Origin: Sutcliffiella halmapala
GTDB taxonomy: Bacteria > Bacillota > Bacilli > Bacillales > Bacillaceae_I
Reading direction: 5' to 3'
DNA length: 64,000 nt
Assembly (NCBI RefSeq): GCF_002019665.1
Contig: NZ_KV917375.1
Location: 1,100,390 to 1,164,389 of the forward strand
This document shows positions 36,271 to 45,822 of this stretch, piece after piece (positions within the stretch are counted from its first letter, which is position 1; the number at the start of each line of letters is the position of its first letter). Below the pieces are notes generated by a model that did no database searches, had not been told where the DNA came from, and was given only the letters and a program-made list of their open reading frames with translations. A program made the translations under genes and the position numbers.

Positions 36271-36330
36271 GAAAATACAGTGTCAGCTTTAAACTTCCTG
36301 TTGATCTCCGTGCCAGGTGTTCGCTTTCTT
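36271..36330. repeat. REP1 fragment d
   Basis: A 60-bp piece: GAAAATACAGTGTC then GTTGATCTCCGTGCCAGGTG and TTCGCTTTC. It shares its left end with copy e at 46408; the rest of the element is missing. Confidence 0.75.
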
Positions 36331-36396
36331 TTTCCATCAATATTGTGTGGAAATTAAAGATAAGCTTTAACATATTATAGAAAAGAGTGACAGCCT

Positions 36397-37332
36397 GTGG
36401 GGCAATTAATTAAATTACAAGATTATATTTCTCGTTATGAAGTGGATGTGTATCGTTATCCCAGTCAATTTATTCGGCTGAAAAAACAACAATGGGAAGT
36501 TTTTTTACAACAGAAAGATCTAGTGGCTGAAATAAACACTTCATTTTCTTTGGAAGATGAAGAACCGATAAAGCAAAATAAATTCACTGCACTCATAAAC
36601 TCTTTTAAAAAGAAAGAAGAAATGGATGAAGAGCTTCCTGTAGGGAAAATCAATCAAACGGATAGGGATTTAGAAGAATGGGAGTTACCGAAGCTAATAG
36701 GACAAAAAAGTCCAGAAGAAAAGAAACAGCTTTTTTTAAATGCTATCTTACCTATTCAGTTAAAGTGGGCGAGTTCTACTATTCGACATATGTCCTATCT
36801 ACAAAAAAATTATAAGCGCGAATCAACGTTGCTTTATTTTTTACAACGGTTTCCTGATACGTTTTTCGTAATGTATAAACCTATTTTCTTAGTAAAACAA
36901 GCTCCAGTTGAATTAGAGATAATTCTTATTACTCCTACAGAGATATTAACTATTTATTTTATGGAAGAAGAGAAAAATAGCGTCATCCTCGGAAACACTG
37001 ATAGATTTTGGACAATTAGAGAGAAGGAAAAGGAAAGAAAAATTGTTAATCCAACGATTAGTATAAATAGAATGGGGTCTATAATAAAGAATGTGCTATC
37101 TCAACATGAGATAGACTTTCCGGTGACAAAGATTTTGTTGCATCCATATGGATATATAGACAGTACAGAGGGTCCTTCTGATATACAGGTATTGGATAAG
37201 AGAAGTTATGATAAATGGTTTGAGAAGATGCGCGCCAATAAATTACCGCTTAAACATAACCAACTAAAGGCTGCTGGTGCATTGCTTTCCCATTGTCAAT
37301 CGACATATGTGGATCGACCTGAATGGAAATAA
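36397..37332 (+). CDS. Hypothetical protein, possible nuclease-related domain
   Basis: A 311-residue cytosolic protein not recognised with confidence. It starts at GTG (weak ribosome-binding sequence), beginning GQLIKLQDYISRYEVDVY. A charged, low-complexity linker lies near residues 45-90 (KKKEEMDEELPVGK). The central part (KKQLFLNAILPIQLKWASST) and the following strands are compatible with a nuclease-related (NERD-like) fold, and a homologue in this position is common in Bacilli, but I cannot show catalytic residues. It precedes pulA with a 70-bp gap. A role in glycogen use is not implied by sequence. Confidence 0.65.
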   Translation: MGQLIKLQDYISRYEVDVYRYPSQFIRLKKQQWEVFLQQKDLVAEINTSFSLEDEEPIKQNKFTALINSFKKKEEMDEELPVGKINQTDRDLEEWELPKLIGQKSPEEKKQLFLNAILPIQLKWASSTIRHMSYLQKNYKRESTLLYFLQRFPDTFFVMYKPIFLVKQAPVELEIILITPTEILTIYFMEEEKNSVILGNTDRFWTIREKEKERKIVNPTISINRMGSIIKNVLSQHEIDFPVTKILLHPYGYIDSTEGPSDIQVLDKRSYDKWFEKMRANKLPLKHNQLKAAGALLSHCQSTYVDRPEWK

Positions 37333-37402
37333 TATGATCATAGAGGAATACAAATAAAGAGCAGACTCATGTATTTGGCTGTTTAAAAGGGAGGTTACAG
37401 AT

Positions 37403-39553
37403 GTGATTTTCATTAAAAGAGAATTTGAAGCTTATTTAGATGAATTGGCTAGTATTACGATTCTTTTACCAACTGAACGTCATCATGGTGAATCCACTCA
37501 TTTTACCCTCCTTTTTCAAGAAGAGAGACACCAGCTGCAGATTATAGAAAGAAACCAATTGGCTGATTATGTGAAATATAGATGTGAAACAAAGATACCT
37601 ATCTTAATTGGTTCTAAGTATATGGTGGAAGATGAACATGGTAGAAAAACAGATCTCCAAATAGGCGCGGTTATTAGAACGGAAGCCTTTGATGAAGCCT
37701 ATTATTATGATGGGGAAGATTTAGGAACCACTTATTATCCTGGCGAGACCGTTTTTACACTATGGGCTCCTACAGCAACCGCTGTCAAAATTAAACTGAA
37801 TGCTCCCGATAGTAATGAGCTTATTTATTACAGTTTAATTAGAGAAGAAAAAGGTATCTGGCGCATCACGGTTCAAGGAGATTTAGAAGGGTTCTTATAT
37901 ACGTATCTTGTCTGTGTGAATTTAGTGTGGAGAGAAGCGGTTGATCCGTATGCTACAGCAGTAACGATAAACAGTGAAGCTGGTGTAATCATTAGCAAGG
38001 AAAAAATAAATCTCCCTAAGATACCACTTCCTCCATTCCGAAGGCCAACTGATGCTATCATTTATGAATTGCATATTCGTGATTTCTCATCACATCCTAA
38101 GAGTGGAATGAACCAAAAAGGGAAGTACGCTGCTTTTTCTGAGCAACCAGCCTATTCTTCAGAAGTGGGAATAACTGGCCTACCTTATATTCAAGAATTA
38201 GGGGTAACTCATGTTGAGCTTCTTCCAGTAAATGATTATGGTGGGGTAGATGAAGCAGAACCAGAAAAGGCCTATAACTGGGGATATAACCCCTTGCTTT
38301 TCAATGTACCAGAAGGAAGTTATGCACTTGATGCGAACGATCCGTACTCAAGGATTTTAGAATTAAAACAGCTTATCACTACCTTTCATCAACATGAATT
38401 AAGAGTCATTATTGATGTCGTATACAATCATGTTTATGTGAGAGAGGATTCTGCTTTTGAAAAAATTGTACCAGGTTACTATTTCAGACATGACGTACAT
38501 GGAATGCCTTCCAATGGAACAGGAGTAGGCAATGATATTGCATCAGAAAGAAAAATGGTACACAAATTTATTTTAGACTCCATAAAACATTGGCTAACAG
38601 AGTATGATGTTGATGGATTTCGATTTGATCTAATGGGAATTCTAGATATCCAAACGATGAACGCTATTAAGAGTTTAGTGGATACCCATAAGCCTGGGGC
38701 AATACTTTTAGGAGAAGGTTGGGAGTTAAACACCCCTTTACAGACAGATCGAAAGGCAATGATTATCAATGCAAAAAAAATGCCAGGTATTGCTTTTTTC
38801 AACGATATGGTTCGAGATTCAATAAAGGGCAGTACCTTTAATTTATTTGATCGTGGGTTTTCGTTGGGAAATACCCATAAAACTCAAGCTCTAAAGCAAT
38901 CGCTTTCAGGAAGTATAAATTTTGATCCGCATTTTAAAGGATTATTTTTAGAGCCGACTCAATCGGTAAATTACGTCGAGTCGCATGATAATCATACGAT
39001 GTGGGATAAAATGGCTTTGTGCGTTAGCCATGAGGATGAAAAAATACGGCAGTCCCGTCAGATGCTCGCCACTTCCATTATTCTACTTGCTCAAGGTATC
39101 CCCTTTCTTCACGCGGGACAAGAGTTCTTTCGGACCAAAAAGGGAGAAGAAAATAGCTATAAGTCACCAGATTCCGTTAACTGGTTCGATTGGGAAAGAA
39201 AGCAGAAGTATTCAAATGAAGTAGAATATTTTAAAGGTCTGATACAACTCAGAAAAAGTCATGGGGCATTTCGATTTTCTACCAGTCTAGAAATTAAAAA
39301 ACATCTGACTTTCCCAATAGAAAAAGGGCATCTTTTAATGTGTCGTCTAAATGATGTAAAGTCGTACGGTAAATGGAATCAATTACTCGTCATATTTCAT
39401 AACGGACTGCAGACAGAAACGGTAGCGCTACCAAATGATTCAGAATGGGATGTCTTGGTGTATGAGGCTAAAGTAAGTTTCAATGCCGTTCAGAAGGTAA
39501 AGAAGGAAATAATGGTAGGACCAATCAGTACAGTTGTTCTGGGGCAATATTAA
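37403..39553 (+). CDS. pulA: Type I pullulanase
   Basis: A 716-residue GH13 enzyme, apparently cytosolic since no signal peptide is seen. The N-terminal part includes a CBM48-like domain (FTLWAPTATAVKIKL). The type I pullulanase motif YNWGYNP is present, as are the catalytic conserved regions: DVVYNHV, GFRFDLMG (nucleophile Asp), LGEGW (acid/base Glu) and SHDNHT (stabilising Asp). It debranches alpha-1,6 linkages of pullulan, glycogen or limit dextrins. Starts at GTG (37403) with AAAGGGAGG upstream. B. subtilis AmyX occupies the equivalent place. Terminated at 39605-39640. Confidence 0.95.
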   Translation: MIFIKREFEAYLDELASITILLPTERHHGESTHFTLLFQEERHQLQIIERNQLADYVKYRCETKIPILIGSKYMVEDEHGRKTDLQIGAVIRTEAFDEAYYYDGEDLGTTYYPGETVFTLWAPTATAVKIKLNAPDSNELIYYSLIREEKGIWRITVQGDLEGFLYTYLVCVNLVWREAVDPYATAVTINSEAGVIISKEKINLPKIPLPPFRRPTDAIIYELHIRDFSSHPKSGMNQKGKYAAFSEQPAYSSEVGITGLPYIQELGVTHVELLPVNDYGGVDEAEPEKAYNWGYNPLLFNVPEGSYALDANDPYSRILELKQLITTFHQHELRVIIDVVYNHVYVREDSAFEKIVPGYYFRHDVHGMPSNGTGVGNDIASERKMVHKFILDSIKHWLTEYDVDGFRFDLMGILDIQTMNAIKSLVDTHKPGAILLGEGWELNTPLQTDRKAMIINAKKMPGIAFFNDMVRDSIKGSTFNLFDRGFSLGNTHKTQALKQSLSGSINFDPHFKGLFLEPTQSVNYVESHDNHTMWDKMALCVSHEDEKIRQSRQMLATSIILLAQGIPFLHAGQEFFRTKKGEENSYKSPDSVNWFDWERKQKYSNEVEYFKGLIQLRKSHGAFRFSTSLEIKKHLTFPIEKGHLLMCRLNDVKSYGKWNQLLVIFHNGLQTETVALPNDSEWDVLVYEAKVSFNAVQKVKKEIMVGPISTVVLGQY

Positions 39554-39604
39554 TTGTTCCACAAGGACTTGATTTAATTGGGAAATAACGATAAAATTTA
39601 TAGG

Positions 39605-39640
39605 ATAGCTATTGTGAATTACCTCAATAGCTGTTTTTTT
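39605..39640 (+). terminator. pulA terminator
   Basis: ATAGCTATTG pairs with CAATAGCT, followed by seven T. Confidence 0.87.
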
Positions 39641-39726
39641 GCTTGTTAACTATTTTGAAGCATTTATATATAGCACTTATGGATTAAAGCAAAGTGAGAA
39701 AATTTTTCTTTAACATAATATGTACT

Positions 39727-39783
39727 TTAGAGCTCCAGCGCCTCAAACCTAAATGAAGGCTTACATGCGCTTGTGCTTTTCTA
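39727..39783. repeat. REP2-like fragment
   Basis: Contains AGCTCCAGCGCCTC and GCGCTTGTGCTTTTC, which resemble the reverse complement of the ends of REP2. It is too short and degenerate to be certain. Confidence 0.45.
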
Positions 39784-39800
39784 ATTTTTGATGAAAAGTT

Positions 39801-40610
39801 GTGTTGAATTTGAAGGTGAAATGGTTGGAACATTTATTAGGTGATGAGTGGAAAATCAGTCCTGCTGGTGGGTTAACAGGAGACGCGTATTTTGCTCAAA
39901 ATGATGGGAAAAAGCTTTTCTTAAAAAGGAATTCATCGCCATTCTTGGCTGTTCTATCTGCAGAGGGTATTGTTCCAAAACTAGTTTGGACAAAGCGGTT
40001 GGAAAATGGGGATGTCATTACAGCCCAACATTGGATTAGTGCCAGAGAATTAAAGCCGAGTGATATGAACAAAGAAACAGTGGCACAACTTCTTCATAAA
40101 ATACATCACTCCAAAGAGCTACTTGATATGCTCACTCGTCTTGGGAAAGAACCTGTGGAGCCATCCACCATTTTAAATGATATAAAAAGTGGAATGGCTA
40201 CAGATTTACGCTCATTAAGTGTAATTCAAAAGTCATTAGACTTCTTACTTAAAGAGGTCACTAATGTTCAATATAAAGACAAAGTGGTCTGTCACAGTGA
40301 TTTAAATCATAACAACTGGCTTTTATCACATAGCAACGAGCTATTCCTCATTGATTGGGATGGTGCAGTAATCGCGGATCCTGCGATAGATTTATGCATG
40401 CTTCTTTATTGGTATATCCCTGAACAGGATTGGCAAGATTGGTTAGCTACTTATGGGATAGAGTTAACAGATGATTTACGTCATCGTATGCACTGGTACG
40501 TGATTGCGCAAACGATTCTATCCGTTCAATGGTATCATCAGAAAAATATTGAAAAAGAAAAGTTGAATTGGTTAAATTATTTGGAACGTTTACTTCCGGT
40601 TGAACTATGA
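39801..40610 (+). CDS. ytmP: Phosphotransferase family protein YtmP
   Basis: A 269-residue kinase-like protein with the aminoglycoside/choline phosphotransferase fold. The Brenner motif is HSDLNHNNWLLS (catalytic Asp) and the metal-binding Asp is in LIDWDGAVIADPAIDLCML. Substrate unknown; the family phosphorylates choline, aminoglycosides or similar hydroxyl groups. The GTG start (39801) lacks a good ribosome-binding site; TTG codons at 39804 and 39810 are alternatives. The 3' end overlaps ytzH by 6 bases. B. subtilis has the same convergent ytmP/ytzH neighbours. Confidence 0.9.
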   Translation: MLNLKVKWLEHLLGDEWKISPAGGLTGDAYFAQNDGKKLFLKRNSSPFLAVLSAEGIVPKLVWTKRLENGDVITAQHWISARELKPSDMNKETVAQLLHKIHHSKELLDMLTRLGKEPVEPSTILNDIKSGMATDLRSLSVIQKSLDFLLKEVTNVQYKDKVVCHSDLNHNNWLLSHSNELFLIDWDGAVIADPAIDLCMLLYWYIPEQDWQDWLATYGIELTDDLRHRMHWYVIAQTILSVQWYHQKNIEKEKLNWLNYLERLLPVEL

Positions 40611-40883
40611 GTATTGATCAATGCTATCAATCCAGCTTGTAAACTGTCCTTGGTGTGATTGAACGTGTTCATTTACATTGCTTGAATTTTTTCCAGCTTG
40701 GCTGTATGAATAGATGTCGGTTAGTACATTTTTTACATCTTGATCAATCTCGTTATTAACCATTAACGATTTAATCACTCGTTCTAGCTGCTCATATTCG
40801 GCAACAGAACCACAGCAATCAATTTGATGATCCGCCAAAATATCCTTTAATAGATGTATTTGATCATGATAATTCAACGGCAT
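40605..40883 (-). CDS. ytzH: YtzH-like family protein
   Basis: A 92-residue acidic, helical protein with no membrane segment (MPLNYHDQIHLLKDIL; EYEQLERVIKSLMVNNEID). The length equals B. subtilis YtzH. The ATG at 40883 has AAGGAGTG upstream; a GTG nine bases earlier is not supported. Function unknown. Convergent with ytmP and divergent from trmB. Confidence 0.88.
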   Translation of the reverse strand: MPLNYHDQIHLLKDILADHQIDCCGSVAEYEQLERVIKSLMVNNEIDQDVKNVLTDIYSYSQAGKNSSNVNEHVQSHQGQFTSWIDSIDQYS

Positions 40884-41040
40884 AACATGCACTCCTTTTC
40901 TAAATAAAATATATTAACTAGCTTTTGTCTTATTATCATTCTTATACACAACAAAAGAATCGGTCTTTTAGATCGGTTTTTTTCTGTGAAAAAGGGCAAG
41001 ACGTGAAAAATTTATTATCAACTAATGAGGTGACAGAAGA

Positions 41041-41682
41041 ATGAGATTTCGAAATAAACCATGGGCAAAGGACTTTATTGCCGAAAATGCTTATTATTGT
41101 ATCCCAAACCCGGAAAGCAATAAGGGAAACTGGTCAGAAATATTTGGAAACAACAACCCAATTCATATAGAGGTAGGAACAGGAAAAGGCACTTTTATCA
41201 CGGAAATGGCAAAGGCGAATCCTGCTATTAATTATATTGGTATAGAATTGTTTGAGAGCGTGATTGTAAAAGCATTAGAACGTGCTGTAGATGCAGCTGT
41301 TCCAAATGTAAAGTTGTTAAATGTGGATGCGAAAAAGCTTACAGAAATATTTGAAAAAGGGGAAGTAGCGCAAGTTTATCTTAATTTTTCTGATCCTTGG
41401 CCAAAAGGACGTCATGAAAAACGAAGATTAACTTATAAAGATTTTTTGGATTTGTATAAGACCGTCCTAATAGGTCAAGGTGAAATACACTTTAAGACAG
41501 ACAATAGAGGATTATTTGAGTATTCTTTAATGAGTTTTTCCTCATACGGATTACTTCTTAATTATGTTAGCCTCGATTTGCATAACAGTGACTTTGAAGG
41601 CAATATTATGACAGAATATGAACAGAAATTTTCAAGTCTTGGACATCCTATTTATCGTTGTGAAGTGAAATATCAGAATTAA
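41041..41682 (+). CDS. trmB: tRNA (guanine(46)-N7)-methyltransferase TrmB
   Basis: A 213-residue SAM-dependent methyltransferase that forms m7G46 in tRNA. The SAM-binding motif is [11 protein letters not shown] and the family signature [13 protein letters not shown] includes the catalytic Asp. The C-terminal [11 protein letters not shown]...TEYEQKF is typical. GAGGTGACAGAAG precedes the ATG. It is in the ytmQ position of B. subtilis, between ytzH and ytnP. Confidence 0.97.
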   Translation: MRFRNKPWAKDFIAENAYYCIPNPESNKGNWSEIFGNNNPIHIEVGTGKGTFITEMAKANPAINYIGIELFESVIVKALERAVDAAVPNVKLLNVDAKKLTEIFEKGEVAQVYLNFSDPWPKGRHEKRRLTYKDFLDLYKTVLIGQGEIHFKTDNRGLFEYSLMSFSSYGLLLNYVSLDLHNSDFEGNIMTEYEQKFSSLGHPIYRCEVKYQN

Positions 41683-41813
41683 TATAAAGGGATTACTCTT
41701 TTTGTGGTTAGTACAAAAGGGGTAATCCTTTTATATTCTCTCACCTTATGAAGGCGCTTTCTTCTTTTCTTTGGTAAAATAAAGGTAGAGATATATGAAG
41801 GGAGAGACATAAG

Positions 41814-42662
41814 GTGGAGACATTAAAATTTGGTGACTGGAAACTCACATGGCTTAATGGGGGAGTTACACACTTAGATGGTGGAGCAATGTTTGGTGTT
41901 GTGCCCAAAGCGTTATGGTCAAAAAAATATCCTGTAAATGAACAAAATCAAATTGAACTCCGTACAGATCCAATTCTCCTGCAAACCGCAGAAAGAAACA
42001 TCTTAATTGATAGCGGGATTGGAAAAAATAAATTGTCGGATAAACAAAAAAGAAATTTTGGTGTAACAGAAGAGTCCAATATAGAAAAAGACCTTAGGGC
42101 TTTAGGATTAACACCATCTAACATCGATACGATCCTAATGACACATTTACATTTTGATCATGCTTGTGGTCTGAGTCAATGGGATGAGGAAAAAGAACAA
42201 TACATTCCGTTTTTCCCTAATGCAAAAATTTTCGTGTCCAGTATAGAATGGGAAGAAATGAAGAATCCTAATATTCGCTCTAAAAACACCTATTGGGAGA
42301 TGAATTGGCAAGGAATAAAAGAACAAGTATATCCTTTTGAGAATGAAGTGCTTATCTTAGAAGGAATTAAAATGATACATACTGGTGGACATAGTGATGG
42401 ACACTCTATTATTGAGCTGACTCAAGGGGGTGACGTACTTTTACATATGGCCGATTTAATGCCCACACATGCACATTCACCTTCCCTGTGGGTACTAGCC
42501 TATGATGATTATCCGATGACGTCCATCTATGCGAAAGAAAAGTGGATAAAAGAAGGAATTGAACGAAATGCCTGGTTTTCCTTTTATCATGATGCCCATT
42601 ATCGCACAGTAAAATGGAATCGTTCTTTTGAAATCATCGAAAAGCTTGAAAGAGAAAGATAA
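41814..42662 (+). CDS. ytnP: MBL-fold quorum-quenching lactonase YtnP
   Basis: A 282-residue metallo-beta-lactamase-fold enzyme. Zinc ligands are in the [10 protein letters not shown] motif (about residues 108-117), with later His in [11 protein letters not shown] and the Asp in [11 protein letters not shown]. YtnP hydrolyses N-acyl-homoserine lactones and disrupts signalling of other bacteria. Starts at GTG with AAGGGAGAG upstream. The length matches B. subtilis (281). The protein is cytosolic by sequence. Confidence 0.92.
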   Translation: METLKFGDWKLTWLNGGVTHLDGGAMFGVVPKALWSKKYPVNEQNQIELRTDPILLQTAERNILIDSGIGKNKLSDKQKRNFGVTEESNIEKDLRALGLTPSNIDTILMTHLHFDHACGLSQWDEEKEQYIPFFPNAKIFVSSIEWEEMKNPNIRSKNTYWEMNWQGIKEQVYPFENEVLILEGIKMIHTGGHSDGHSIIELTQGGDVLLHMADLMPTHAHSPSLWVLAYDDYPMTSIYAKEKWIKEGIERNAWFSFYHDAHYRTVKWNRSFEIIEKLERER

Positions 42663-42668
42663 GAAAAC

Positions 42669-42707
42669 GAGTAAGTGGCTGGTAAATCAATTACCAGCCA
42701 CTTACTC
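42669..42707. terminator. Perfect hairpin between convergent ytnP and ytzB
   Basis: GAGTAAGTGGCTGGTAA pairs perfectly (17 bp) with 42691-42707 across a 5-base loop. The T-rich side is on the minus strand, so it best serves ytzB, and it may also slow ytnP transcripts. Confidence 0.8.
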
Positions 42708-42755
42708 AAACTGTTTAGCATCAACGGATAACTGAACGAGTCGGCTTCACTTTTA

Positions 42756-43067
42756 TTACTTAAGTTGATTCACATCCAGAAGAACACCAGTTTTTTTGTC
42801 TACAACGAATTCATATTGTTCTAATACATTATTAATTCTGCGCGATATTCCACCACGATACACCGAGTAGGTGATGTCATGTTTTATCACAGTTTCAGGT
42901 ACCATTTGAATCCAAGATCCATCAACAGGCCCTTTTTTCTTAAAAGCGTCTTTTGCGATTTTTAATGCCTTTTCTGGTTTAATGGCTTGTTGCTTAGAAG
43001 CTTCGGTGAAGAAATAAGCAGCAGCAATTCCGATTCCAGCACCAAGTAATAAAGATTTCCATTTCAT
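42756..43067 (-). CDS. ytzB: PepSY-domain protein YtzB
   Basis: A 103-residue protein with an N-terminal membrane anchor (WKSLLLGAGIGIAAAYFF) and an extracellular PepSY-like domain (PEKALKIAKDAFKKKGPVDG ... YEFVVDKKTGVLLDVNQL). PepSY domains are found in protease inhibitors and proteins near the wall. The start at MKWKS has GAGAGGATGG upstream; the frame from 43190 is 41 codons longer without support. Equivalent to B. subtilis YtzB. Confidence 0.9.
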   Translation of the reverse strand: MKWKSLLLGAGIGIAAAYFFTEASKQQAIKPEKALKIAKDAFKKKGPVDGSWIQMVPETVIKHDITYSVYRGGISRRINNVLEQYEFVVDKKTGVLLDVNQLK

Positions 43068-43409
43068 AGTCGTACCATCCTCTCTAATATTCGTGCCTGC
43101 TTTTAAAAGTAAGCCTTTACATAGGGATTTCCGAGAGTCTTGGCATACATACAGAGAAGCGCTGGTGCCTAGACTGTTTAGGATACTCAAAAAGATAATA
43201 TGGCATAAATGTAGGGAAATTATTTAGTGTTGTTATTCTCTTTATACTATCTTAATTTATAGTATAACTCGTTAATCAAAGAAATGTCATGCTTATGCTG
43301 GAAAGAGTAGAGAAAGTCCGTTACAATAATAATAAAAATATTTCGATAATCTAACGAAATATAAATATTGATCTACATAGGTTAGATTTATTAATGGGAG
43401 ATGAAAATT
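43068..43409. other. Divergent intergenic region between ytzB and ytoP
   Basis: AT-rich. No clear promoter, repeat or RNA element seen, apart from the ytoP ribosome-binding site at its end. Confidence 0.4.
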
Positions 43410-44480
43410 ATGAATCAAGAAACGTTAATGCTTTTTAAAACTTTAACAGAGTTGCAAGGAGCTCCAGGCTTTGAACATGATGTGCGTCGTTTTATGCGTA
43501 GTGAATTAGAGAAATATTCAGATGAAGTGGTTCAAGATCGCCTAGGTGGAATCTTTGGGATTAAAAGAGGGGATGAAACAGGCCCTAGAGTTATGGTCGC
43601 AGGTCATATGGATGAAGTAGGCTTTATGGTTACTTCCATTACTGAAAATGGTATGCTTCGCTTTCAAACTCTTGGTGGTTGGTGGAGCCAAGTGTTATTA
43701 GCACAACGCGTTCAAGTAATGACTGATAATGGACCAGTAATTGGTGTAGTGGGTTCCATTCCTCCACATTTACTTGATGAAGCAAAACGAAGTAAACCAA
43801 TGGAAATTAAAAATATGTTGATTGATATCGGTGCAGATGATAAAGCAGATGCATTGAAAATTGGTATTAAACCAGGCCAACAAATTGTACCAATCTGTCC
43901 GTTTACTCCAATGGCAAATGAAAAGAAAATTCTAGCTAAGGCTTGGGATAACCGTTATGGTTGTGGACTTTCTGTGGAGCTTTTAAAGGATCTTCAAGGA
44001 GAAAACATTCCAAACGTATTATACTCTGGAGCAACTGTTCAAGAAGAGGTGGGCTTACGAGGGGCTCAAACAGCAGCTAATATGATTAAACCGGATATTT
44101 TCTTCGCGTTAGATGCTTCTCCAGCGAACGATATGACAGGTGATAAAAAGGAATTTGGTCATTTAGGAAAAGGTGCACTTTTACGTATTTATGATCGATC
44201 TATGATTACACATACAGGGATGAGAGACTTTATTTTAGACACAGCAGAATCAAACAAAATTCCTTATCAATACTTTATTTCCCAAGGAGGAACAGACGCA
44301 GGTCGTGTCCATACCTCCAATGAAGGCGTACCATCTGCTGTTGTGGGAATCTGTTCTCGTTACATCCACACACACGCATCTATTGTACACGTAGACGACT
44401 ACGCAGCAGCAAGAGAACTAATCGTCAAACTAGTAAAATCAACAGACCAAACAACAGTAGACGCAATAAGAGCAAGGTAA
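43410..44480 (+). CDS. ytoP: M42 family aminopeptidase YtoP
   Basis: A 356-residue dinuclear metallopeptidase. The first His/Asp ligands are in [12 protein letters not shown], the metal-bridging Asp follows in [11 protein letters not shown], the catalytic Glu pair in [11 protein letters not shown], and the last ligand in [15 protein letters not shown]42 enzymes form large oligomers and trim peptides in the cytosol (glutamyl/leucyl aminopeptidase). The start at 43410 has TGGGAG at 9 bases; the ATG at 43401 is too close. Length matches YtoP. Confidence 0.94.
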   Translation: MNQETLMLFKTLTELQGAPGFEHDVRRFMRSELEKYSDEVVQDRLGGIFGIKRGDETGPRVMVAGHMDEVGFMVTSITENGMLRFQTLGGWWSQVLLAQRVQVMTDNGPVIGVVGSIPPHLLDEAKRSKPMEIKNMLIDIGADDKADALKIGIKPGQQIVPICPFTPMANEKKILAKAWDNRYGCGLSVELLKDLQGENIPNVLYSGATVQEEVGLRGAQTAANMIKPDIFFALDASPANDMTGDKKEFGHLGKGALLRIYDRSMITHTGMRDFILDTAESNKIPYQYFISQGGTDAGRVHTSNEGVPSAVVGICSRYIHTHASIVHVDDYAAARELIVKLVKSTDQTTVDAIRAR

Positions 44481-44603
44481 CCAGAAAAGCGAAAGCGGCT
44501 CGCCCTGCTCCGACAAGCATAAGTCAGTTTTCCGAGGGAGGTTGAACTTAACCTCCGCAGGAAAAATGGCTTATGCCTCGGGGAGCAAGCCTGTGAAACT
44601 AGA
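44480..44603. repeat. REP2 palindromic repeat, copy A
   Basis: About 125 bp: GCTCGCCCTGCTCCGACAAG, CATAAGTCAGTTTTCC, GGAGGTTGAACTTAACCTCC (a hairpin), GGAAAAATGGCTTATGCCTC, AGCAAGCC. It contains nested inverted repeats (CATAAG/CTTATG). A second copy is at 59503-59628. Confidence 0.87.
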
Positions 44604-44645
44604 CATGAAGAAAAGCGGTGGGAGTGCTCACCGCTTTTCTTCATG
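44604..44645 (+). terminator. Terminator of ytoP
   Basis: A perfect 17-bp stem (CATGAAGAAAAGCGGTG with CACCGCTTTTCTTCATG). Confidence 0.87.
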
Positions 44646-44674
44646 GGAATTCTTAAGAAAGGAAGGACACCTAG

Positions 44675-45196
44675 ATGATAAATATCGCCATTGGATCGAA
44701 AAATCCAGCAAAATATGAAGCGGTCATCCAAGCTTTAAATGAACTTGAAATATTCTACACATGGGAAAGTTTTGAAGTGGATTCTGGAGTCAGTGCCCAG
44801 CCACTATCAGATCAAGAAACGATAAACGGCGCCATTCAGCGAGCGAAAGGTGCGCTCCTAAAAAGTGGTGGAGATTTTGCGATTGGATTAGAAGGAGGAA
44901 TTGTAATAGGAGATTCACCACAAATCATGGTTTGTAATTGGGGAGGTCTTGTGGACCGCACAGGAAAAGAATTTATTGCAGGTGGAGCAAGAATTGCGTT
45001 GCCAGATTATTTTAAAGAAGCAGTTCTCGCCGGGAAAGAACTTGGAGATTTAATGGATGAATATTGCCAAAGTAAAGATATTAGAAAACATGAAGGTGCA
45101 ATAGGCATCTTTACAAATGGGGCAGTTACAAGGCTAGAGATGTTTAAGCATGTTAGTAAAATGCTAATTGGACAGTGGCAATACGCTCAAAAATAA
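44675..45196 (+). CDS. DUF84 family NTPase (inosine/xanthosine triphosphatase-like)
   Basis: A 173-residue protein of the DUF84/YjjX family, which hydrolyses non-canonical purine nucleoside triphosphates (ITP, XTP) to keep them out of nucleic acids. Signature stretches are IGSKNPAKYEAVIQAL, SGVSAQPLSDQETINGAI and FAIGLEGGIV. Ends with KHEGAIGIFTNG. GGAAGGACAC precedes the ATG. It is convergent with ytoQ and the two share a terminator. Confidence 0.87.
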   Translation: MINIAIGSKNPAKYEAVIQALNELEIFYTWESFEVDSGVSAQPLSDQETINGAIQRAKGALLKSGGDFAIGLEGGIVIGDSPQIMVCNWGGLVDRTGKEFIAGGARIALPDYFKEAVLAGKELGDLMDEYCQSKDIRKHEGAIGIFTNGAVTRLEMFKHVSKMLIGQWQYAQK

Positions 45197-45219
45197 AAGC
45201 AGGAATTCCTGCTTTTATT
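45192..45219. terminator. Bidirectional terminator shared by the DUF84 gene and ytoQ
   Basis: A perfect 28-bp palindrome (AATAAAAGCAGGAATTCCTG core) covering both stop codons. Confidence 0.9.
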
Positions 45220-45655
45220 CGTAAATATAATGAAGGACTTTTAATGCTTGGCTGACTGTTTCAACGGTTACATTTGCTTTGTTCGAAAGTTCCTTTAATG
45301 GGTGATGTAATGATTCTGGTCGAATTAATATTAACGGTTTTTGTAAAGTTAGTGCAGCGCTAGCATCCATCGCAGTATTCCATTGCTTGTACTTTTCTCC
45401 AAATAGAGCGATAACAAGATCGGATTTTTTCATAAGTAGTTGGGTTCTCAAGTTATTAATTTGAGAAGCGACTTCATCTTTCGCTATGGCATTATCTTGC
45501 TTGCCTAGTATTAATTCGCCGATTGTATCAGAACGATCATGATCGGTCATAGGACCAACAAAGCGAATAGGTAAGTCTAAAGCTTTTGCTTTATCTTGTA
45601 ACTCTTCTCTCCAACTTGTATGGATCTCTCCTGCTAGATAGACTGTAAGTTCCAT
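45215..45655 (-). CDS. ytoQ: YtoQ family protein
   Basis: A 146-residue protein of the YtoQ family, related to nucleoside 2-deoxyribosyltransferase-like folds (VYLAGEIHTSWREELQ; PMTDHDRSDTIGE; MKKSDLVIALFGEKYKQWN). The catalytic role is unknown. The start at MELTV has GGGAGGG upstream; the frame from 45670 is five codons longer. Position and length match B. subtilis YtoQ. Soluble cytosolic by sequence. Confidence 0.88.
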   Translation of the reverse strand: MELTVYLAGEIHTSWREELQDKAKALDLPIRFVGPMTDHDRSDTIGELILGKQDNAIAKDEVASQINNLRTQLLMKKSDLVIALFGEKYKQWNTAMDASAALTLQKPLILIRPESLHHPLKELSNKANVTVETVSQALKVLHYIYE

Positions 45656-45744
45656 TCTTATCCCTCCCAAATAGTACCTCTTGTGATTATCCTTCTATTT
45701 AGTCTATCATAGATAAAGAATAAAGTGACAATTCTAAAATATCC

Positions 45745-45774
45745 TTGTCAACTTGAATCAGTTATAGGTATGAT
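45745..45774 (+). promoter_or_regulatory. Probable SigA promoter of the lipoprotein gene
   Basis: TTGTCA (45745-45750), 18 bases, TATGAT (45769-45774). Confidence 0.55.
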
Positions 45775-45822
45775 AGGTTTAGTGTTGTTTTATAGTTATA
45801 ATGTACTAAAGGAGTGGAAGCG

